DNA of 64,000 bases, from assembly GCF_047495875.1 (NCBI RefSeq), contig NC_092460.1, forward strand, positions 12,886,520 to 12,950,519, in the 5' to 3' direction. This document shows, one piece after another, positions 58,001-64,000 of this stretch (positions are counted from its first letter, which is position 1; every line of letters begins with the position of its first letter). The stretch is from Pithys albifrons albifrons (lineage: Eukaryota; Chordata; Aves; Passeriformes; Thamnophilidae). The translations under genes and the position numbers were made by a program. Below the pieces are notes generated by a model that saw only the letters and a list, made by a program, of their open reading frames with translations, did no database searches and was not told where the DNA came from.

Positions 58001-58723
58001 GGTGGCAGCAAGGAGAAAAACTCCCATGGGACTGAACCAGAAGTAACTCAATGTTATTTCCCTGTTACCTTTTAAAAAGGATCTGCTTAAATCTCTCACT
58101 GACTTCAGGAACAGCTCAGAAATTATTTTCTGACTGTTCTCTCAAAGGGTTGAGAGCTATGAATTATAGCTAAATCTTCATTGCATAACTTATCTTCAAA
58201 AAAAGAAAAGCCTCCTATTGTCAAATCGCCCCGTGTTGGCAGAAGAGAAAGATATGTTTGTTTTCAAGTGTGTGATCTGCAGCAGTGAATTAAATTAACA
58301 GCTGGAAAACCAGGTCATATTGCTCCCGTTTCCTTGAAAACTGCTTGCTGCAACACTCAGGTATCACAGACTGATGAGGGCTTAGAAATTACTCTGTACA
58401 TGCTGCTATTTGAACACTGGTCCAGTGATGGACTGTTGTAAGGAGCAGCCTTTTTCCACCCCTCCTGCACTTGAGTGGGCACTCTATTACCTGGAAAATG
58501 GGTTTCTCAGCAGGAGGGGCACAACAAAATGGGCCCTTGGCTCAGCAGCCCAGTGTTGTCAGAGCTGAATATCTGCCTGGAACAGCGCTTGATATTGCTT
58601 AAAATAAGTTCAGTAACTGTTTCACCTTTTCCACTTCCTAGGAAGATAAAAGTACCAATGCAAACCAAGACCACCTGGGATGGCACTCCCTCCGCTTATA
58701 AACAGAGTCGTGTGTAGTGGGGA
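55019..58723. other. 5' flank between CR1 pieces and minisatellite
   Basis: Apart from the CR1 terminus at 57298-57407, and AT-rich stretches near 56610-56660 and 56740-56860, nothing is recognisable. No exon is supportable. Confidence 0.7.
57298..57407 (+). mobile_element. CR1 3' terminus, short
   Basis: CATGGTTAATTCTGGAACTC, then TGATCTTTAAGGTCCCTTCC, AACCCAAACCATTC and a GATCCTGTGA end: about 110 bases of CR1 3' end in plus orientation. Confidence 0.75.
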
Positions 58724-59642
58724 TGCCCAGCCCGCCCCGCTCGCTGCCCGGAGGGCTCAGCCCTGCAATGCACCCAGCGCTCAGGCATTGACATTCCCGG
58801 GCCAGGGGCACTGCCCAGGGGGCTCAGCCCTGCACTGCACCCAGGGAACAGGCATTAACATTCCCGGACCAGGGGCACTGCCCAGGGGGCTCAGCCCTGC
58901 ACTGCACCCAGCCCTCAGGCATTAACATTCCCGGACCAGGGGCACTGCCCGGAGGGCTCAGCCCTGCACTGCACCCAGCGCTCAGGCATTAACATTCCCG
59001 GACCAGGGGCACTGCCCGGAGGGTTCAGCCCTGCACTGCACCCAGCCCTCAGGCATTAACATTCCCGGACCAGGGGCACTGCCCGGAGGGCTCAGCCCTG
59101 CACTGCACCCAGCGCTCAGGCATTAACATTCCCGGACCAGGGGCACTGCCCAGAGGGCACTGCACTCAGCGCACAGGCATTGACATTCCCAGCCCAGGGG
59201 CACTGGCCGGATGGCACAGCCCTGCACTGCACCCAGTGCACAGGCATTAACATTCCCGGACCAGGATTGTTGCCCGGAGGGCACAGCCAGCGCACAGTCA
59301 TTAACATTCCCAGTCCAGGGGCACTGCCCGGAGCGCACAGGCATTAAATTCCCAGCCCAGAGTCGCTATCCGGAGCGCACAGCCCTGCCCTGCATCCAGC
59401 GCACAGGCATTAACATTCCCAGTCCAGGGGCACTGCCCGGAGGGCACAGCCCTGCCCTGCACCCAGGGCACAGGCATTAACATTCCCAGCCCAGGGGGAC
59501 TGTCCAGGGGGCTCAGCCCTGCACTGCACCCAGGAAACAGGCATTAACATTCCCGGACCAGGGGCACTGCCCGGAGCGCACAGCCCTGCATTGCACTCAG
59601 CGAACACGCATTAACATTCCCAGCCCAGGGACACTGCCGCGG
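58724..59642. repeat. 67-bp GC-rich minisatellite, about 14 units
   Basis: Tandem array of a 67-bp unit beginning AGGCATTAACATTCCCGG, with unit starts at 58783, 58850, 58917, 58984, 59051, 59118, 59175, 59242, 59296, 59339, 59405, 59472, 59539 and 59606. The spacing is exactly 67 for most. It is 57, 54, 43 and 66 for the units starting at 59118, 59242, 59296 and 59339. A partial unit precedes 58783. The leftmost full units are almost identical; right-hand units carry substitutions and deletions. It lies about 10.4 kb upstream of the CpG island in otherwise AT-rich DNA. ORFs across it are an effect of the repeat, since 67 is not a multiple of 3. Confidence 0.97.
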
Positions 59643-62600
59643 CAATGTTGTGTGTGCTCAGCACAGCCTCTTTGCCCAAGCATTCCCACTGCCCATGGAA
59701 TTCCCAAGCCCACAAGTTGCCTCTGTGTTTGTCACTTTTACAAGGAAAAAAATTACTGGAAAAAAGCAATAATGCTGCTTATGCTCCAATAATGCACAGA
59801 GTGAACTGAGCAACTACAGACCCATGAACCCCATTAATTAGAATGCAATAATGTCAGATTTGCCAGTGCTTTATGTTCATAACAAAATAATTCTGCACAT
59901 TTTCAGATCCAATTACATAACTGATATGTGAAGAAAAAAATTAAAAAGAAATTACTTCCACTCCTACTGCTTTCTTGAATTATTTTCCAAGGGCTATTCA
60001 TGAAGACCATCATGAATTTGAAACTACTCGAGAAACCAAATTACTCTGTGGCCTTGTTGTGTATAAATCCCATCTTTCCTTTCCATGTTCACAATTATTG
60101 TTCCCCAAGATCCCACTAACTGCAGCCACAAGTCTCCAAGGCTGGAACACATTCCTACCTCCAAACATGTAAGAAATCCAAATGACAAGTCTATTAATAA
60201 TTTAAAAAATGGATTTATCTTTTTACATAATGATTACCCACAGACATGAGCTGTTCTGACCCACAGACAACTATTCCTACTGTAGCCACTGTGCTAAAAC
60301 AAACAGAAAATTAGTTTTTACTGGTAGAAAGTGTCCACCATTCTTATCTCATTTTGAGTTAAGAAAAAGATTATTTTTGTCCTGTAGAAAATATAAATGA
60401 TTAAACATTTACACAACACCAGAAAGATTTCAAAATAACATTCTTCTGGCAAAATAAAACAAGGATTTGGATATGTGTCAGTTCAAATGACAACTGAAAG
60501 ATCTTTGAGAAAAAACTAATTTGCACACAAATATTAGAGTTGCAATACACAGTTTGTATTGTGCAAATATTATTAGAAAAAAAGGAAGCATTTTTAAAAA
60601 ATCTATACCACCATTGGTTTCAAATGCAATTATATAGAGAGAAACTCAGAGGAGAAGTTAGAAATTCAGATCTGGACTTTATATTCCAAAATGGCCTTGA
60701 GAAGAGGTGGCCTGGGTAAAGCTGTCACCTCCTAAAGTGCTTTCCTCTCCAATGTAAGGAAAGTTCTGCAGCAAATAACAACTATCATCTAACTGGTAAA
60801 ATATTAATACAATAACAGCAAACAAAATCCTGAGAACCTGCCTACATTTAAGCTAAACAGATCCTCACTCCACTACCAGACTGTATATATAAAAATGCAA
60901 AAACTAGTTTTAAACTACCTTGAAAAGAGGAATAGACAGTAATTTGGCAACACTGCCAAAGCTGCAATTCTTGGTGGCATCCCTGGTTTCATTCCCAGGA
61001 AAATGGGCAGAGCAGGTGATCCAAGCAGCCCCACCTGGATGGTGTAAATCAGGGGTGGTGGCCTGGCCCCAGCGCAGAAAAACCCCACTCCCAGCAAAAC
61101 CAGGGAGGTCACTGGAAGGGTGAAAGCAAGGGTAAAAAGATCCCCACAGTTTAATACCTAAAGGAAAACACAAAAATACCCAGGAAGGGAACCCCAAGCC
61201 CCCAAACTGCTGCAAAAACAAGCCCTCAGCACCAGCAGGCTGATGGCCAGGCAGGCTGCAGCAGTGGCTGCTGGAGGAAAAGCAACTCCTGTGTTACCAG
61301 CACCTTGGGTCACAAAGGGGAAATGCAGCAACACAAGAGCTGCTGGGGAGAAAATCAACTCCATCCCAACCAGCCTAAGTAAAAACCCAATATCTTATTC
61401 TCACAGTTGCTTCTAAGAAAACTAACATTTTGATAAGAAGAACAGAAGAATGTTTTATATCCTTAGACAATCTACAAAGCGAAGAACCATTAAGAGTTTC
61501 CTACGAGAGCTACCTAAGGGAATGGAAGTCTCTAACAAACTCGCATCCCTATTGAAAACAAAAATCTTTTCAGAGATTCATTAATTCATACCTCATACTT
61601 CTTTAAAGAAACATTTCCTCAGCCGTGACATGTTTACCTATGAATTACTGTATTATGCACCAAGTATTATATTGCTGTATATCCTTGATAAACTTCATTT
61701 GCATGCCAGAGAAATAATGGGTTTCTTCTCAGATCTTTCCACTAGTCTTAGAAAAGATTTTTATGAACACATTTTAACTGACTTAATGATATTCTGGTTT
61801 CTGGATAAACAAGTTACAGCTATTCCACCTCCAGCAGGGTAAAATATATTCTTTCAATCAGAAGAGGAAATAGCCAGAACAAGCTTGCTTCTCAACCAGA
61901 AAATTGCCAGATCAAAAATGTCAAGCAAAACCAACACTAAAAACATGATAAGTATATCAAGCATTGCTTAGAAATATCATCTGATGGAAGGATAGGGATT
62001 TATATCCCTTACTAATTGTTTACTTTACTTTCAGTTGAAGCATCTTCTTTTCATTTGCTTTGGCAAACAAAGCAAGCTCAAAGTTGTTATACAAAAAATG
62101 TTCACTCTTGTAATACAGGCAGGTCAAGTGAATATTTTATTGCTATGTTTGTGAACACCCCCATCAACCTTTCCCACCTTTTGTGGGGTTACCCAGCCTA
62201 TTATGATGCAGACACAGGGGAAGAGGAAAAGAAAAATGTGGCTCTAGGCAAGAGAAAGACAGAAATCCGAACATGACAGAGTCATTTAGCTGGATCCTTC
62301 AGGAAATATTGGCTTCTTACTGCCAAAATATTCAGAAAAGAATTTTATTTCCTATAATCTTCTGGAACATGTTCGATGCTAATCCTGCTAATGCTGAGCA
62401 GGACTTGAGGGATAATTTCTTTCTAAATCCACATATTTGCAGTTATACTCACAGCCTATTTATTGTATATTTGAGTAGCTTGATGAGGTTTACAAGTAAT
62501 TATTCCATGGCACAAACTGTATCAAGCTCAATTCTCCGTAGGACAATAAGGGACTATTTTTGGTCAATAAAATTCATTTGATCTGTTTGTAATTTTATTC

Positions 62601-64000
62601 CATGGTTTCATTTGTCTACTTACATCATAGTTACAATTATTTGGGACTACGTTGAGTTCTGTTGTAATGTAATTTTTTTACTTATTTTGCTAATAGTCTT
62701 CTGAGTTACCAGAATTTATTTTTACATGGCACAATAATTTGAAATACACAGCAATATAAGAATACACAGAGATTTGATCTGTAGCATGGTGTTATATATA
62801 TGTATATATTTAAAAACCCTGAAAAATTATCAATATGTTGAAAAAGTCTGCTTGAGGAGAAATGGAATTTTCTGCCTTTTTTTTTTTTACTTTTCTAAAC
62901 ATGATTGAATGCAACTACAGTTCAGTGAGGATTCACAAGGTCTTGTGACTAACATGACACTGATTTTCGATGTATCTGGTGGAGAAGTTACATCAAAACA
63001 AACTGCTTAGAAAACTTTGGCTGAGGTGTTTTCAAGCCATTTGAGTTGTACAATTTGCCTGCTGAACACATCAGGAAGGAGAGGGACCATTGGCTTTCTA
63101 TAATAAATACAGTCTAGATCTGCAACACATCTGTTAAACTGCAGGAGAGATTTTTAATAATTCATCTGTAATTTCACATCCCTACAGAAATATTTCTAAA
63201 TGCTGTTGCTGTCAACAAAGAAAAATGTTACAGCCACCTTCATAATGTTCTTTGCAAGTTATAATTTTCCTTGCAGCTGATAAATAATGGCTGTAATAAG
63301 CAGGAGGCAATGGGAAGACAGGGAGGGATCTCTTTGCCTTTGTTTATAGCACCATTTTGACAATGATTAGAGCAAGTTAGGAAAGTATAATTTGATAAGT
63401 CAACACCCTATCACAGATAGACATTTTGGGGAGACAGGGAAGTTATGTGAGATCACCTTCAACTTCAGTCAAACAATATATCCATTGAATCTGGAATTTA
63501 GCAAGGAAAACCACCCCACCAGGGATTGATTTGGAAACCCATCACATGCCACTGGAGTGACATCAGAAAATCTGTGGGTGGAGATGCAATACCAACTGTC
63601 CTAGGACAGAACAGCCACCACAAACCCCACAAGATGTTATAACCCAAAGCCTGGTCAAGCATTGGTACAATGGAAGGAACTGGCAGCCTCCTTTCTCTCT
63701 GCCTCTTTTGAACATCTATAGGTTGCTCTAAAATATTCAGCACATTATGATTTCACCTGCAGCTTCTGCTGTGAATCTCGAATAATCCTGACCTCAATCT
63801 GAGCCTGAGTGAGCAGCTTTCTTGTTCTGTATTTTAATTGCCTCTAAAAAAAAAATTAAAAATATTTATTACCTTTCCTGACTTAGAAGGGCCTCTTCCC
63901 TCTCTGTGTTGTTTTCCTGAAACTGCTGGTGCTCCACTGTTACAACATACAACGTTCTTCAAATTTCATGAACAGAATTTTAGGCTGAATGTGAACATTT
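59643..64000. other. Distal 5' flank
   Basis: Mostly AT-rich and featureless. The exception is a GC-richer segment at about 60930-61370 with hydrophobic minus-strand ORFs, treated as a finding. A TA stretch lies at 62792-62809. If vertebrate synteny holds, the next gene outward would be ATP2B2, but I recognise none of its coding exons here. Confidence 0.65.

Noticed and set aside
58680..59607. Several overlapping ORFs with repeated peptides on both strands
   Set aside because: They come from the 67-bp minisatellite. The period is not a multiple of 3, frames rotate through the array, and no start or splice context supports translation.
63498..63743. 81-codon minus-strand ORF in the distal flank
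   Set aside because: No recognisable domain, atypical composition and no splice or promoter support.
48400..64000. 5' exons of the neighbouring gene expected from vertebrate synteny (ATP2B2)
   Set aside because: No ORF resembles the conserved N-terminus of a plasma-membrane calcium pump; a non-coding 5' exon could exist but cannot be recognised from sequence alone.

Overview
The window is vertebrate nuclear DNA, most probably from a bird. The signs are many 5'-truncated CR1 LINE fragments, several ending in the CR1-type short 3' repeat (ATTCTGTG/ATTCTATG), AT-rich introns of 20 kb or more beside a compact GC-rich CpG island, and a coding sequence that reads as a tetrapod GABA transporter. 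A songbird is plausible, but the sequence alone does not prove the order.

One protein-coding gene is recognisable, and it lies on the minus strand. It is SLC6A11 (GABA transporter GAT-3). Six coding exons are present in transcription order at 47322-47103, 44248-44114, 43962-43822, 42412-42322, 22314-22182 and 1011-877. All have GT/AG borders and compatible phases, and together they encode residues 1-285, from the start codon through TM5 into extracellular loop 3. The remaining exons (TM6-TM12 and the C-terminus) lie beyond base 1. A strong splice acceptor 11 bases before the ATG implies at least one upstream non-coding exon. That exon is probably in the CpG island at about 47640-48310, which I take as the promoter region.

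Layout: 1-22181 holds exon 6, intron 5 (21.2 kb) and several CR1 fragments. A likely solo LTR (about 21400-22072) ends 109 bases from exon 5. 22182-42412 holds exon 5, intron 4 (20.0 kb) with a 550-bp AT/TA tract, a G18 run and two sizeable CR1 copies, then exon 4. 42413-47333 holds the compact 5' part of the gene (exons 3, 2, 1). 47334-48400 is the putative 5'-UTR intron, non-coding exon and CpG island. 48400-64000 is 5' flanking DNA without a convincing gene. Its main content is a GC-rich 67-bp minisatellite (58724-59642), two small CR1 pieces and an unexplained GC-rich segment (60930-61370) with hydrophobic minus-strand ORFs.

I found no novel multi-gene system. The observations most worth following are the minisatellite with graded decay, the inverted near-identical CR1 pair flanking exon 5, a homeodomain-type palindrome, a double stem-loop in intron 5, the LTR close to exon 5, and the hydrophobic ORF segment upstream.
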